NCBI RefSeq assembly: GCF_011050055.1
Contig: NZ_DRGM01000210.1
Span: forward strand, 111,610-175,609
DNA length: 64,000 bases
Direction of reading: 5' to 3'
From: Pseudoalteromonas prydzensis
GTDB taxonomy: Bacteria; Pseudomonadota; Gammaproteobacteria; Enterobacterales; Alteromonadaceae
Below the pieces are notes generated by a model. That model did no database searches. It was not told the origin of the DNA and saw nothing but the letters and a program-made list of their open reading frames with translations. The position numbers and the translations under genes are program-made. Of this stretch, positions 1 to 9,163 are shown one piece after another (the first letter of the stretch is position 1; every line of letters begins with the position of its first letter).

Positions 1-644
1 GGTGGCATATCTACAATCAGGTAATCAAGCTCGCCCCAAGCTGTTTCGTTAAGTAACTGATTAACCGCACCCGAGGCCATTGGCCCACGCCATACCGTGG
101 CGTCATCACTGGGCACTAAAAAACCGATTGATTGAGCTTTAATGCCATTAGCATCAAAGGGCTGTAATTGTTTATCATCTTGTGTCGTAGGCGCCGCGCC
201 GCTTAGCCCCAACAACATAGGAATAGAAGGACCATAAATATCCGCATCTAAAATCCCAACTTTGCCACCTTCAGCGATAAGGGCGCCCGCCAAATTCACA
301 GCTGTAGTTGATTTACCAACCCCGCCCTTGCCAGATGCAATCAATACAATATGTTTAATAGATTTGAATTTGCACGCGCCAGGCAGCTCAACATTAGCGT
401 TAATCACCACCGTTTGCTTAAGCTTTTCGCTGACAAACTCAGCCACTTGTGGCATTTCAGATAGCGCAGCAAATGGCAGCGTTAAATTGAGTAATAATGA
501 GTTATCATTTTGTGGTTCAATACGGTTGATAAATTTTTCATCAACGCCAACTGCAAAAGCGGCACTGCGATACCCTGCTAATGCAGCAATAATCGGTTGT
601 TTTTGCACCGATTTAGAAGAGAATAGTTTCGACAGTCCAAACAT
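1..644 (-). CDS. mrp: Mrp/ApbC-type iron-sulfur cluster carrier ATPase (partial, 3' end outside window)
   Basis: The reverse strand is open from an ATG at 644 to the window edge (about 214 codons). The translation shows the deviant Walker A motif GKGGVGKST around residues 105-113, followed by the GILDADIYGPS motif typical of Mrp/NBP35 P-loop ATPases. The family binds and transfers Fe-S clusters to apoproteins in the cytosol. About 95 residues precede the P-loop, matching the short DUF59-like N-terminal region of bacterial Mrp. It is divergent from metG, a common arrangement in gammaproteobacteria. The C-terminal CxxC cluster-binding part lies outside the window, so completeness cannot be judged. 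Confidence 0.93.
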   Translation of the reverse strand, partial: MFGLSKLFSSKSVQKQPIIAALAGYRSAAFAVGVDEKFINRIEPQNDNSLLLNLTLPFAALSEMPQVAEFVSEKLKQTVVINANVELPGACKFKSIKHIVLIASGKGGVGKSTTAVNLAGALIAEGGKVGILDADIYGPSIPMLLGLSGAAPTTQDDKQLQPFDANGIKAQSIGFLVPSDDATVWRGPMASGAVNQLLNETAWGELDYLIVDMP

Positions 645-820
645 AGCAATAAAATAGTGTTTCTTTGATGAAAATTGCCTCGGAATTATGTAACATTCAG
701 GGCATTAACACCAGTCAATTAATGAAAATCGGCTCACCACTAAGGTGTTTCCTTTAGGTTTGCTGATAATATTATGATTTTCATCCGTTCCCTCACCGGA
801 ACCGTCAATTCGGAATGATT

Positions 821-2845
821 ATGGCACAGCGAAAGATCCTCATTACCAGCGCATTACCTTATGCCAATGGCCCAACACATTTAGGTCATTTATTGGAATA
901 TATTCAAACTGATATTTGGTCGCGTTTTCAAAAATTACAAGGCCACGAAGCTTATTATGTTTGCGCCGACGATGCCCATGGCACACCAATAATGCTAAAT
1001 GCGCAGAAGCAAGGGATCACGCCGGAAGAAATGGTAAAAAATGTCAGTATTGAACGACAACGTGACTTTGCAGACTTCAATATTAAATTTGATAACTATC
1101 ACAGCACTCACAGCCAAGAAAATAAAGAATTAAGCGAACTTATTTATAATCGCCTAAACGATGCCGGTCATATCAAAAAGCACACTATTTCGCAGTTATT
1201 TGACCCTGAAAAAGGCATTTTCTTACCGGATCGTTTTGTAACGGGTACCTGCCCTACTTGTAAGTCTGAAGATCAAAATGGCGACAGCTGTGACGCATGT
1301 GGTGCAACATACAGCCCTACAGAGCTAATTAATCCGCGCTCTGTGATGTCGGGTGCTGAGCCTGTATTAAAAGATTCTGAGCATTACTTTTTCGATTTAC
1401 CCGCGTTTGAAGACATGCTTAAAGAATGGCTTCACTCCGGCACTATTCAGCAAGAAATGGCCAACAAGTTAGACGAATGGTTTGCCGATGGCCTGCAACA
1501 GTGGGATATCAGCCGTGATGCACCTTATTTTGGTTTTGAAATCCCGGGTGCACCAGGCAAATACTTTTATGTATGGTTAGATGCGCCAATTGGTTACATG
1601 GCCAGCTTTAAAAACTTATGCGACAAACAAGGCATCGACTTTGATGCATTTTGGCAAGAAAGCTCAGACGCTGAGCTTTACCACTTTATCGGTAAAGATA
1701 TTATCTACTTCCACAGCTTATTTTGGCCTGCAATGCTTGAAGGCGCAAAATTCAGAAAGCCAACCAATGTATTCGCGCACGGTTTTGTCACCGTTAATGG
1801 CGCGAAAATGTCTAAATCAAAAGGCACGTTTATTAAAGCGCGTACTTATTTAGACAACCTAGATCCTGAGTTTTTACGTTATTACTACGCAGCAAAACTT
1901 AACAGTGGTATTACCGATCTTGATTTAAACCTTGAAGACTTTGCACTGCGCGTAAATTCAGACCTAGTGGGTAAAGTGGTTAATATCGCCAGTCGTTGTG
2001 CCGGTTTTATTACTAAAAAGTTTGACGGTAAATTAAGTGACACTGTAATGGAGCCACAATTATTAGCTGAATTCCAAGCCGCTACCGACACTGTTGCTCA
2101 ACACTATGAAAACCGTGACTACAGCCGTGCAATTCGTGAGATCATGGCACTTGCTGATAAAGCCAACCAGTTTATTGATACCGCAGCACCCTGGGTATTA
2201 ATTAAAGACGAAGAAAAGCAAGAAGAAGCGCACCAAGTATGTTCGCTTGGACTTAACTTATTCCGCGTATTAATGACTTACTTAAAGCCAGTATTACCGG
2301 GTATGGCAGCCAATGTAGAAGCGTTTTTAAATGATGAGCTATCATGGCAAGGCGCGCAAACTGCGCTGGTAAGCCACCCTATCAATAAGTTTAAACCGTT
2401 AATGCAACGTGTCGAAATGGATAAAGTAAACAAAATGGTTGAAGAATCAAAAGAAAGTTTATTAGCAGCAAAAGACAAAATTGATCCTAACAGCCCACTT
2501 GCTAAAGAGCCAATCGCTGCTGAAATCGAGTTTGATGATTTTGCCAAAGTAGATTTACGCGTAGCTAAAATAGCTAAAGCAGAGCACGTTGAAGGCGCTG
2601 ACAAGCTACTAAAACTCACCCTCGATTTAGGCGGCGAAACACGTCAAGTATTTGCTGGTATTAAATCAGCTTACGCGCCAGAAGACATCGAGGGCAAACT
2701 AACTGTTATGGTTGCGAATTTAAAACCACGTAAAATGCGCTTTGGCATGTCAGAAGGCATGGTTTTAGCTGCCGGCCCTGGTGGTAAAGAAATTTACATA
2801 CTCAACCCAGACGATGGCTCAGAGCCAGGCATGCGAGTAATGTAA
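821..2845 (+). CDS. metG: Methionyl-tRNA synthetase
   Basis: This class I aminoacyl-tRNA synthetase charges tRNA-Met with methionine in the cytosol. Visible signatures are HLGH (the HIGH motif) near residue 20, a four-cysteine zinc knuckle CPTC...CDAC around residues 144-162, KMSKS at about 329-333, and a C-terminal tRNA-binding EMAP/OB domain ([11 protein letters not shown]) in the last 110 residues that supports dimerisation. The length of about 674 aa matches the E. coli-type long MetG. I chose the ATG at 821 over the in-frame ATG at 815 because family members start M-A-x-R/K-K-I-L and a GGA lies six bases upstream of it. A strong terminator follows. Confidence 0.97.
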   Translation: MAQRKILITSALPYANGPTHLGHLLEYIQTDIWSRFQKLQGHEAYYVCADDAHGTPIMLNAQKQGITPEEMVKNVSIERQRDFADFNIKFDNYHSTHSQENKELSELIYNRLNDAGHIKKHTISQLFDPEKGIFLPDRFVTGTCPTCKSEDQNGDSCDACGATYSPTELINPRSVMSGAEPVLKDSEHYFFDLPAFEDMLKEWLHSGTIQQEMANKLDEWFADGLQQWDISRDAPYFGFEIPGAPGKYFYVWLDAPIGYMASFKNLCDKQGIDFDAFWQESSDAELYHFIGKDIIYFHSLFWPAMLEGAKFRKPTNVFAHGFVTVNGAKMSKSKGTFIKARTYLDNLDPEFLRYYYAAKLNSGITDLDLNLEDFALRVNSDLVGKVVNIASRCAGFITKKFDGKLSDTVMEPQLLAEFQAATDTVAQHYENRDYSRAIREIMALADKANQFIDTAAPWVLIKDEEKQEEAHQVCSLGLNLFRVLMTYLKPVLPGMAANVEAFLNDELSWQGAQTALVSHPINKFKPLMQRVEMDKVNKMVEESKESLLAAKDKIDPNSPLAKEPIAAEIEFDDFAKVDLRVAKIAKAEHVEGADKLLKLTLDLGGETRQVFAGIKSAYAPEDIEGKLTVMVANLKPRKMRFGMSEGMVLAAGPGGKEIYILNPDDGSEPGMRVM

Positions 2846-2870
2846 TTCGACTGGTAAAAAGTTAAAGACT

Positions 2871-2903
2871 AAAAAGCCGTTGTTTTAAAACAACGGCTTT
2901 TTT
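2871..2903 (+). terminator. Rho-independent terminator of metG
   Basis: A perfect inverted repeat (AAAAAGCCGTTGTTTT and its complement) ends in a T run about 25 bases after the metG stop codon. Confidence 0.9.
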
Positions 2904-2951
2904 AATTTATTTTTAATTGCTCTATAAATCATAATCCAATTAAAACGCAAA

Positions 2952-2979
2952 AAACCATATTGACTAATCAATATGGTTT
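2952..2979. terminator. Bidirectional terminator downstream of the small secreted-protein gene
   Basis: The perfect inverted repeat AAACCATATTGA/TCAATATGGTTT with a 4-base loop has T-rich flanks on both strands. It lies after the end of the minus-strand gene at 3015. A related hairpin occurs at 44602-44636 in the same position relative to the remnant copy of that gene. Confidence 0.82.
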
Positions 2980-3014
2980 CTTTTTAAAACGGCTTGTAGT
3001 GATACAGAAATAAC

Positions 3015-3422
3015 TTATAGAGAAAGGTACTCTTTAGCGCGAGTCAGGTTATGCGATACCATTGCGCTGTCCGCAATTTGTGCTGCTTCGTATAAATCAG
3101 AAAGACCAGCCGTATCATTATTAGCCATCATACGTGACACACCACGATTACTTAATGCATACGCTGTTAACTCACGTACTTTAAATTTTGGCGCATTGCT
3201 TTGCTTTAAAAGTGCAATCGCTTTGGTGCAAATTGCTTCTGCTTGCTCATAATTCTTTGACTTAACATTCAATGCGCAGCTGTTAAACGACAGCTCAACT
3301 GGCTGTGCTGCGTTGGCCGTTTCAATAACCATTAATTTGTAATCACTGCCACCAGCCATAGCAGCTGCTGAGCAAGTTAGTAATGAGCCAAGTGCGATGG
3401 TTTTTATGAGTGATAATTTCAT
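3015..3422 (-). CDS. Small secreted protein with TPR-like helical repeats
   Basis: The protein has 135 aa with a clear Sec signal peptide: MKLSLIKT, a hydrophobic stretch, and a cleavage site after SAAAMAG. The mature part contains A/L/Y-spaced helices (NYEQAEAICTKAI and AYALSNRGVSRMM) that look like one or two tetratricopeptide units, and it has two cysteines. It is therefore probably periplasmic with a protein-binding role; the partner is unknown. The start is supported by AGGA about eight bases upstream. It has its own terminator at 2952-2979 and does not belong to the exporter operon. A broken paralogue is at 44655-44840. Confidence 0.78.
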   Translation of the reverse strand: MKLSLIKTIALGSLLTCSAAAMAGGSDYKLMVIETANAAQPVELSFNSCALNVKSKNYEQAEAICTKAIALLKQSNAPKFKVRELTAYALSNRGVSRMMANNDTAGLSDLYEAAQIADSAMVSHNLTRAKEYLSL

Positions 3423-3607
3423 GATTATATTCCTATTTGGTTGAGTCCTGTCGTCTCTGGTGCCGACAATTGAACTTTAGAGTGTTAGCTCAATTTCGAC
3501 AAACGATAAAAATAAACCCGATAGATGAATAAAATTAACTTATAGACTTTATCTTATAGGCTTTGTAAAAACGGATTTTTACTGAAACAAGATTCTGTAG
3601 TAAGACT

Positions 3608-3632
3608 AAAAGGTGTCAACATCACACCTTTT
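3608..3632 (-). terminator. Terminator after the exporter/SPFH operon
   Basis: The perfect 9-bp inverted repeat AAAAGGTGT/ACACCTTTT with a 7-base loop lies about 90 bases after the SPFH stop codon in the direction of transcription. The rest of 3423-3723 holds the upstream region of the small gene; I see no further gene there. Confidence 0.7.
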
Positions 3633-3723
3633 GATCTATAACAGCAAAAGCCATTAGCGCGTTATTTTATAATATACGAGCAACTAACTGGCTATAAAAT
3701 GTTTTTTCTGCACTGGCAGGCGT

Positions 3724-4803
3724 TTACTTGAATGGTAAAACAGGATCATCCTTCGTAACCGCTTGTTCAGCTGTTGTACTAGGCAGTATAGGGCTTGGCG
3801 CGACTGAGCCTTGCGTTGTTTCTGTGTTCAAAATTAATGGTAAACCATCTTTACCACCACCTATCACCACAACTTTACTATTGTTAGATTTGGCCAACTC
3901 AACGGTCGCTTCAATCCCTCGCCAGCGTAAATAAGTTTCAGAAATACCACCACTGACTGTTTGCTGAAAATCTCGGATCCCTTCGGCTTCCGTTTTTTTA
4001 CGTTGTGCTTCTTTTCTGGCTACAACTAAACGCATGTCGTATTCTTCATTCAAATAATCTTGATTCACTTTTGCGATAATCGCATTATGGACCTTTTCTG
4101 GGATATTAACGCGTTTGATCAACATATCATCCAAATTAACTAACACTTGCTCTGTATGCGTTGTTTTCTCTTGCTGTAAAATTGTTTTTTCTTGTAATTG
4201 CAGTTCCTTTAATACTTCATCTAAAAGCTCTTTTTGTACTTGTAAACGCATATTACCGTACACTTGCTCTGCCGTGTAACGCGATACAATCATGATCACT
4301 GCAGAGTTAACCTCGGGTAACACTGTTTCTTTTAAGTAATCCGTGCCAACTAATTTATGTAGATAAGGTATTTGTGCGACCACAGGTCGATAACGCACAG
4401 TCACCTCTAACGAAATTTGTAAGCCCTGCGACGTAATAGCATGGATGGTTTCATCAGCGGTTTGAAATCGACTAGAATATAAAGTTAGCGTATCCCAAGG
4501 CAACACTAACACGGTTCCTTCACCAAACGGTTTTTCCAAATAAGTACCACCGCCTAAACGTTTCCACAAAACTCCGACTTGGCCTGAATCAATTTTAATA
4601 AACATCACTGGCACCAACACCATGGCTAGAAACATAAAAATCAGTAATGTGATCCCAGCCCTAAAACGCCATGACAATATACGTTTATGAAATTTAGGCT
4701 TGTAACGTTTAATAAACCGCATACTGATATTAGTGATTAATACTGCAAGCAGTAAACCCGCAAGCACCAACAGGGTCAAATCGGGAGTAATGACAATATT
4801 CAT
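3724..4803 (-). CDS. SPFH/prohibitin-family membrane protein
   Basis: This 359-aa protein has two N-terminal membrane segments (about residues 8-28 and 47-72). An SPFH-like domain follows with the IDSGQVGVLWKRLGGG start typical of prohibitin/stomatin proteins, then a charged helical stretch (VVARKEAQRKKTEAEGIRDFQ). The family forms large membrane-bound oligomers that organise microdomains or chaperone membrane proteins. The ATG at 4803-4801 overlaps the TGA of the upstream ABC exporter (ATGA, 4 bases), so the two are translationally coupled. Pairing an SPFH protein with a peptide exporter suggests scaffolding of the exporter or protection of the membrane from the lipopeptide; that role is inferred. 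Confidence 0.82.
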   Translation of the reverse strand: MNIVITPDLTLLVLAGLLLAVLITNISMRFIKRYKPKFHKRILSWRFRAGITLLIFMFLAMVLVPVMFIKIDSGQVGVLWKRLGGGTYLEKPFGEGTVLVLPWDTLTLYSSRFQTADETIHAITSQGLQISLEVTVRYRPVVAQIPYLHKLVGTDYLKETVLPEVNSAVIMIVSRYTAEQVYGNMRLQVQKELLDEVLKELQLQEKTILQQEKTTHTEQVLVNLDDMLIKRVNIPEKVHNAIIAKVNQDYLNEEYDMRLVVARKEAQRKKTEAEGIRDFQQTVSGGISETYLRWRGIEATVELAKSNNSKVVVIGGGKDGLPLILNTETTQGSVAPSPILPSTTAEQAVTKDDPVLPFK

Positions 4804-6458
4804 GATGAGACCCCATTGCTTACAATATCGTTATTATCGGTTAACTGCCCTTCCACCATTTTTAAGTGGGCATCGGCTAAATGAAAGTATGTATCATCAT
4901 GGGTAATTGCAATCACTGTATTTCCTCTTGCTTTGAGTCGCGGTAACACTTGCTCGTAGAATTTACGCCTAAAAATAGGGTCTTGATCGGCTGCCCATTC
5001 ATCAAAAATATATACAGGTCGATTTTCTAAAATTGTACTCAATAGCGCTAAACGTTTTCGCTGTCCTGACGATAAGTCAACCGTGCTAAATTGACCATCG
5101 ACGATACTCACTTTGGTGTTCATTTCTAAAAATGCCAACCATTCATCAATTTCTTGCTGTTTTGTATCGTGAATACCATACAGCTGTTTAAATAAATGAA
5201 AGTCAGAAAATACCGCTGTAAATAAGCTACGATAACCTTGCAGCGAAGTTTCATTGAGCTGTTGACCATCAAGGAGTATTTTTCCAGCCTGTAACTCATA
5301 TAAACCGGTGAGCATACGAATAAAGGTGGTTTTTCCGCTTCCGTTTCCCCCAGTAATAAACGTAATTTTGCCCCGCTGCAGCTGAAAATCAATGGGCCCA
5401 ACTACGAAGGCATGTTCACCTGGGGCACGATTATGCTGATAATATGCACCACTTAATTGTATCTGCTCAAATGTTGCAAGCTCAGCATGAGCCGAGTTTG
5501 TATGTTGAGTTTTTTCCTGTTCACACTGCAACTCCTTTTCCAACGCTAACACATTTTGCCCTGCCTCACTGGCAGCGGTAAAAATAGGAATACCGCCGAC
5601 AATACTGGTGATCGGGCCAATTAAAAATAGCGAAGCTGTGGTGACTTTAATAACCACATCGGTGTAGACATGCGATAACACGGGGACAATAAAAACCATA
5701 GCCCCAGTTGCCGCAAAAAAACTGATTTGCGATAAAATAAAATCGCTGGCAAACAAAGTTTGTGTTTTGGTCTTCGAGCGTTTAGCGCGTGCTGAGTCCA
5801 TTGCAAACTCATATTCAAGATCATCCGCTCTTGGCACACTTAGCTTTACTTCTTTAAAGCCATCGAGTAAATCAGATAAGCGTTGAATTAATTTGTTTTC
5901 GCTCTCAAATGACTGCTGCATATTCTTTTGTATTTCGTCTGCCCGCAGTCGGTGAATGCTGCCTCCAAGCATAATCAATACGGCCAACACAATGAAAGCG
6001 ACAAAGGAATGATATGCAATATACATAGATGTAAAAAAAACTAAGCTAATTGACTGTCCTATAATCACAAACAATTGTGCAGACTGAGAAATAGTCTGTA
6101 ATTCTTTGCTTAGCGTAGTAAAAATTCTCTCTTTACCAATCTTCTCTAAGGTCGCCAGTTCAGTGTGACGAACACATTCAAATAACTCGACACGTAACCC
6201 ATCTATGGCCTGTTCAACCATTTTTGCGGCTTTAGTCATTAATCTATGTTGGGTGAGACCATAAATAGCAATGGTTAACGAAAATAAAGCGAGATAATAA
6301 AGAATATGATTTTCGCGGTGAATATCAGCAATATTTTCCGCAACATTATTTATTAGCGCTAAAACGAGGGCATTTGCTAATCCGGAAATACAGCCTAGCG
6401 CAGCAAATGTTCTTTTTTTAACTGTGATGTTTCGACTAATTAAATCGTATAATACCAT
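4800..6458 (-). CDS. Cyclic peptide export ABC transporter, PvdE/SyrD type (fused membrane and ATPase domains)
   Basis: This half-transporter of 552 aa has about six membrane helices in the first 300 residues and a nucleotide-binding domain in the last 220. Visible are Walker A GGNGSGKTT (about residue 366), the unusual signature LSSGQRKRL (about 461), Walker B with IFDEWAADQDP (about 482) and the H-loop ITHDD. The SSGQRKR and DEWAADQDP motifs are characteristic of the PvdE/SyrD cyclic-peptide exporter family, which moves pyoverdine precursor or syringomycin-type lipopeptides across the inner membrane. It probably acts as a homodimer. Its stop overlaps the start of the SPFH gene. No MFP/TolC partner genes are in the window. 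Confidence 0.92.
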   Translation of the reverse strand: MVLYDLISRNITVKKRTFAALGCISGLANALVLALINNVAENIADIHRENHILYYLALFSLTIAIYGLTQHRLMTKAAKMVEQAIDGLRVELFECVRHTELATLEKIGKERIFTTLSKELQTISQSAQLFVIIGQSISLVFFTSMYIAYHSFVAFIVLAVLIMLGGSIHRLRADEIQKNMQQSFESENKLIQRLSDLLDGFKEVKLSVPRADDLEYEFAMDSARAKRSKTKTQTLFASDFILSQISFFAATGAMVFIVPVLSHVYTDVVIKVTTASLFLIGPITSIVGGIPIFTAASEAGQNVLALEKELQCEQEKTQHTNSAHAELATFEQIQLSGAYYQHNRAPGEHAFVVGPIDFQLQRGKITFITGGNGSGKTTFIRMLTGLYELQAGKILLDGQQLNETSLQGYRSLFTAVFSDFHLFKQLYGIHDTKQQEIDEWLAFLEMNTKVSIVDGQFSTVDLSSGQRKRLALLSTILENRPVYIFDEWAADQDPIFRRKFYEQVLPRLKARGNTVIAITHDDTYFHLADAHLKMVEGQLTDNNDIVSNGVSS

Positions 6459-6610
6459 GTTAGGGTCTTTTATTGTTTTTGATGGTCTTTATCAACACCC
6501 ATTAACGTACAGCTAAGTAGTATTACCACTGCTTTCTAAACAAATGGTTTAACTAAGCTGTATAAGTAATTGAGCGTTAAACGTTGTTATCCATGTCGCT
6601 GTATTAGTTG

Positions 6611-6784
6611 TTATGTATCTTGGCTATGTGTCGACTCTTTTTTATGCGCAAAAATCAATATTAATAAACCAACAAAAGGTGTCAGCATCAGCGAAAGCAA
6701 AAAAAAGCCAACAGGGCCTGCAAACGTATTTCGCCCCCAGTAACCACACAATAAACATAATCCTAAATATAAAATGACGATCAT
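6611..6784 (-). CDS. Small two-helix membrane protein (57 aa)
   Basis: A short ORF starts at ATG 6784 with AAAGGA about six bases upstream and stops with TAA at 6611. The protein begins MIVILYLGLCLLCGYWGR, has a second hydrophobic segment (GFFLLSLMLTPFVGLLIL) and ends in a charged tail. The YWGR...G...FLLSLMLTP pattern resembles a widespread class of tiny inner-membrane proteins of unknown role. It lies between the DUF697-like gene and the exporter with about 150 bases to the exporter start, so it may be expressed with the exporter. Function unknown. Confidence 0.72.
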   Translation of the reverse strand: MIVILYLGLCLLCGYWGRNTFAGPVGFFLLSLMLTPFVGLLILIFAHKKESTHSQDT

Positions 6785-6820
6785 TATTAATTCCTTTCAG
6801 TTAAGCTGTAATCAATTGAT

Positions 6821-6851
6821 AAATAAACCAGCAATAACTGCTGGTTTATTT
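6821..6851 (-). terminator. Terminator of the DUF697-like gene
   Basis: The perfect 13-bp inverted repeat AAATAAACCAGCA/TGCTGGTTTATTT with a 5-base loop lies 20-50 bases beyond the stop at 6871, with a T-rich tail on the minus strand. Confidence 0.82.
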
Positions 6852-6870
6852 AGGGTTTAGCTCATTCTAC

Positions 6871-7428
6871 TTACACTGCAGCTTGGCTTGGTTGAGCACT
6901 TACATCACCTTTGTCTTTACGATACTTCGCTGCGATCTCAGAGATATCACCTTTAATACTTGCTAAATTAAGGTTTATCAATGTACCGCCATTTTCAAAG
7001 TGTCGAATAAACGTAGAACCGACTGCATGCGAAGATGCCGCCGAGATCACAGGCATAAATGCAATGGAACTGAGTGTTCCAATGATAGGAATAGCCTTGA
7101 GGAAACTACTTAAACCAGCCCCACCTAATGTCTGTGGAAAAGAGCCACCAATTACGGCACTAATAGTGCCTCGCAGCTTATTCTCACTATAGGATTGGCC
7201 ATATACCTTAGCAATCTCATCAATCATTTTTATTTGAATACCTGTCAAAGCTACCAAATCAACCACCGGAATTGGAATAAGTCCGCTGCCAAATGACCAT
7301 TTGCTATACTTATCGACAATGATCTGCGCTACAGCCACTCGATTTTCTGCTTCAACGAGATCTGCTTGTTGCTCAGAAACGGTGTCAGTATTCGCCTTTT
7401 CGTCCTTCGCTGTTTTTGCCGCTGTCAT
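6871..7428 (-). CDS. DUF697-like membrane protein
   Basis: The predicted protein has 185 aa from the ATG at 7428, chosen because AGAGGA lies just upstream; an in-frame ATG at 7473 has no such signal. After a hydrophilic, alanine-rich N-terminus comes the DUF697 pattern: an amphipathic helix ending YSKWSFGSGLIPIPVVDLVAL, a YGQSYSENKLRGTISAVIGG stretch, and two glycine-rich hydrophobic segments ending near FIRHFENGGTL. Family members are inner-membrane proteins of unknown function, sometimes fused to GTPases. It lies between the lipoprotein hydrolase and the exporter. A link to product immunity or membrane handling is possible but unproven. Confidence 0.78.
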   Translation of the reverse strand: MTAAKTAKDEKANTDTVSEQQADLVEAENRVAVAQIIVDKYSKWSFGSGLIPIPVVDLVALTGIQIKMIDEIAKVYGQSYSENKLRGTISAVIGGSFPQTLGGAGLSSFLKAIPIIGTLSSIAFMPVISAASSHAVGSTFIRHFENGGTLINLNLASIKGDISEIAAKYRKDKGDVSAQPSQAAV

Positions 7429-7517
7429 ATTTTTTCCTCTATGAATTAAATTAACAGTTGTTGAACCCACCAAATTACTGCTCTAGTAAAACTTTAGTCA
7501 GTAACTTGCCCTTTTTC

Positions 7518-7549
7518 ACTTTTCTTTTCATGAATATAAAAAGAAAAGT
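7518..7549. repeat. 11-bp perfect inverted repeat in the gap upstream of the DUF697-like gene
   Basis: ACTTTTCTTTT and its complement AAAAGAAAAGT are separated by 10 bases. Neither strand has a T run after the stem, so it is not a standard terminator. It could be an operator or mRNA-end structure. The rest of 7429-7699 shows no gene. Confidence 0.4.
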
Positions 7550-7699
7550 AACACTTTGCATAAACATGCAAACAGTAATTGGACTACAACCACTCCTTGT
7601 TCAGGTTTGGTTCCAACTTTATTAGTACTTAGCCCATTGCTAATGCAAGGGACTAAGCAATGCAATTCTTTTGGCACTTATTAATCCATCGACACAACT

Positions 7700-9067
7700 T
7701 TATGCATCATTTAATAGCGCTTGGCACTTCTGTTCACGGTGCTTATCACTGTAAAAAATTATATTTCTGATCTCACTTGCGATGCAGTCCGACTCTAGCC
7801 CTGTTTTAACGTAATTACTAAAGACCATCACTGACTGATCCCGTTCCACTAAACGATTAAAGCTCGTCACCCATGAATATGGATAACTACCTGAGTACTG
7901 TAAAAATTTTTCATACTTTCGCAGATTGGCATCAGCAGGATCGGATGGACAATCGGCAACTTTGCCAAACTGTAACGGGTCAATAAATGTAACAAACCAA
8001 CCATAGCCATAGTATTCGCATTGCGTGCTGTTATCGGTATTAGCATAAGGTGCAAATGCCACTACCTTTTGTGCCTCATCTAAAATTTTACTTGTGTACA
8101 ATGCCTGATCCCACTTATGCATATCAGTCACTGTTGAGTACATATCACCAGCAGCATAAAGTACCAGTGGATTGCTATAAGGATTCTTTAAAATATTCTC
8201 ATATGGTGCAGGACCGCCGACTAAGGGAGGCCGGCCATTGGCTAGTGGTAAATATGGATTTTGATTTGAGATATAACCTGTGGTCATATTTTGATACACG
8301 CCAATAGCGCTAAATGAACCACTATCGTTCATATTGATCGGATCTAATATTTGTTCTTTAAGGAGGTTTTCGAACCAAAAGCTGCGATCAATATCGCCTT
8401 GGCTACCCGCAGCAATTTGCTCAATAATATTGCCGATTAAATAATAATTACAATTACTATATTGATATTTAGAGCCCGGGGTAAATGTCGGTTTTTCATC
8501 TTGTTCTGTACAAGTACAGAAACGATTACTGAAATCTTCAGGGCCATTTAAATTTAGCGTTTGATCATAAAGAAACGGCCGCCAACCATAATTATCATAA
8601 ACATCTTCATTATCACTGTAATTATTAATGCCTGAAGACATAGTCAATAAATTGTGCAATGACACATCCGCACATTGATTTTTAGGAAACCAAGGTAAAT
8701 AGTCACCTATAGTCTGGGTTCTTAAATCTTTGCCTTTGAGCATTTTCATTAACATGGTTGCTGCAAATGCTTTAGTGTTAGAACCAATTCGGTATTTTGA
8801 CTCGGTAGTATTTGCAATATCATATTGCATATTTTGCGGTCCACAATTTGCCTCGTAGACAACCGCATCAGCAGAAGTAATATACACAGTGCCAAAAAAG
8901 ACTAAAGTGTCGCAATATTCCTGCACTGTTGCAGCAATCATTTCTATCTGAGTCGCTGTGATAGTGACATTTTTTGCCACACTCTTTTTTTGCAAACAAG
9001 ACGCTAAGATCAAACTTAATAAGCAGACAATCATGATTTTAAATTTTACATGCGTAAGCCATTTCAT
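7700..9067 (-). CDS. Lipoprotein serine hydrolase of the class C beta-lactamase / S12 peptidase fold
   Basis: The protein has 455 aa from the ATG at 9067 (AGGAG upstream; an in-frame start at 9091 lacks a signal). A lipoprotein signal with the lipobox LASC (Cys24) predicts attachment to a membrane facing the periplasm. The catalytic fold shows SNTK (SxxK, Ser96/Lys99) and YSN (Tyr203) motifs in the expected order. Such enzymes include beta-lactamases, D-Ala-D-Ala peptidases, esterases and the peptidases that mature NRPS pro-drugs. Its place between the hydroxylase and the exporter genes suggests periplasmic processing of, or protection from, the peptide. It lacks the C-terminal membrane helices of ClbP-type maturases. 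Its substrate is unknown. Confidence 0.85.
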   Translation of the reverse strand: MKWLTHVKFKIMIVCLLSLILASCLQKKSVAKNVTITATQIEMIAATVQEYCDTLVFFGTVYITSADAVVYEANCGPQNMQYDIANTTESKYRIGSNTKAFAATMLMKMLKGKDLRTQTIGDYLPWFPKNQCADVSLHNLLTMSSGINNYSDNEDVYDNYGWRPFLYDQTLNLNGPEDFSNRFCTCTEQDEKPTFTPGSKYQYSNCNYYLIGNIIEQIAAGSQGDIDRSFWFENLLKEQILDPINMNDSGSFSAIGVYQNMTTGYISNQNPYLPLANGRPPLVGGPAPYENILKNPYSNPLVLYAAGDMYSTVTDMHKWDQALYTSKILDEAQKVVAFAPYANTDNSTQCEYYGYGWFVTFIDPLQFGKVADCPSDPADANLRKYEKFLQYSGSYPYSWVTSFNRLVERDQSVMVFSNYVKTGLESDCIASEIRNIIFYSDKHREQKCQALLNDA

Positions 9068-9163
9068 TATTCTTCTCCTGTAAATAGCCACATCTCTTTG
9101 CCAAAATCATCACTGCTAACAAAGTGAACATAGTCTTAGTAAACTTCTTATAATAACAACCAG

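Larger units (their letters stand above)
2943..3560 (-). repeat. Left copy of a duplicated segment that brackets the biosynthetic locus
   Basis: This segment holds a terminator hairpin, the intact gene 3015-3422 and its upstream region. A diverged, deleted copy in the same orientation lies at 44598-44970. The best-conserved part is the upstream region around 3458-3520 (for example the shared word TGAACTTTAGAGTGTT). Confidence 0.75.

Noticed and set aside
262..657. Plus-strand open frame of 131 codons at the window start
   Set aside because: It is antisense to mrp, whose P-loop and GILDADIYGP motifs are clear on the minus strand.
7518..7549. Terminator for the synthetase or hydrolase operon
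   Set aside because: A perfect stem is present but neither strand has a following T run.
7700..9067. ClbP-type pro-drug peptidase with an N-acyl-D-Asn leader in the product
   Set aside because: The synthetase starts with a beta-amino acyl-Gly unit rather than C-start/Asn/epimerase, and the hydrolase lacks the C-terminal membrane helices of ClbP.
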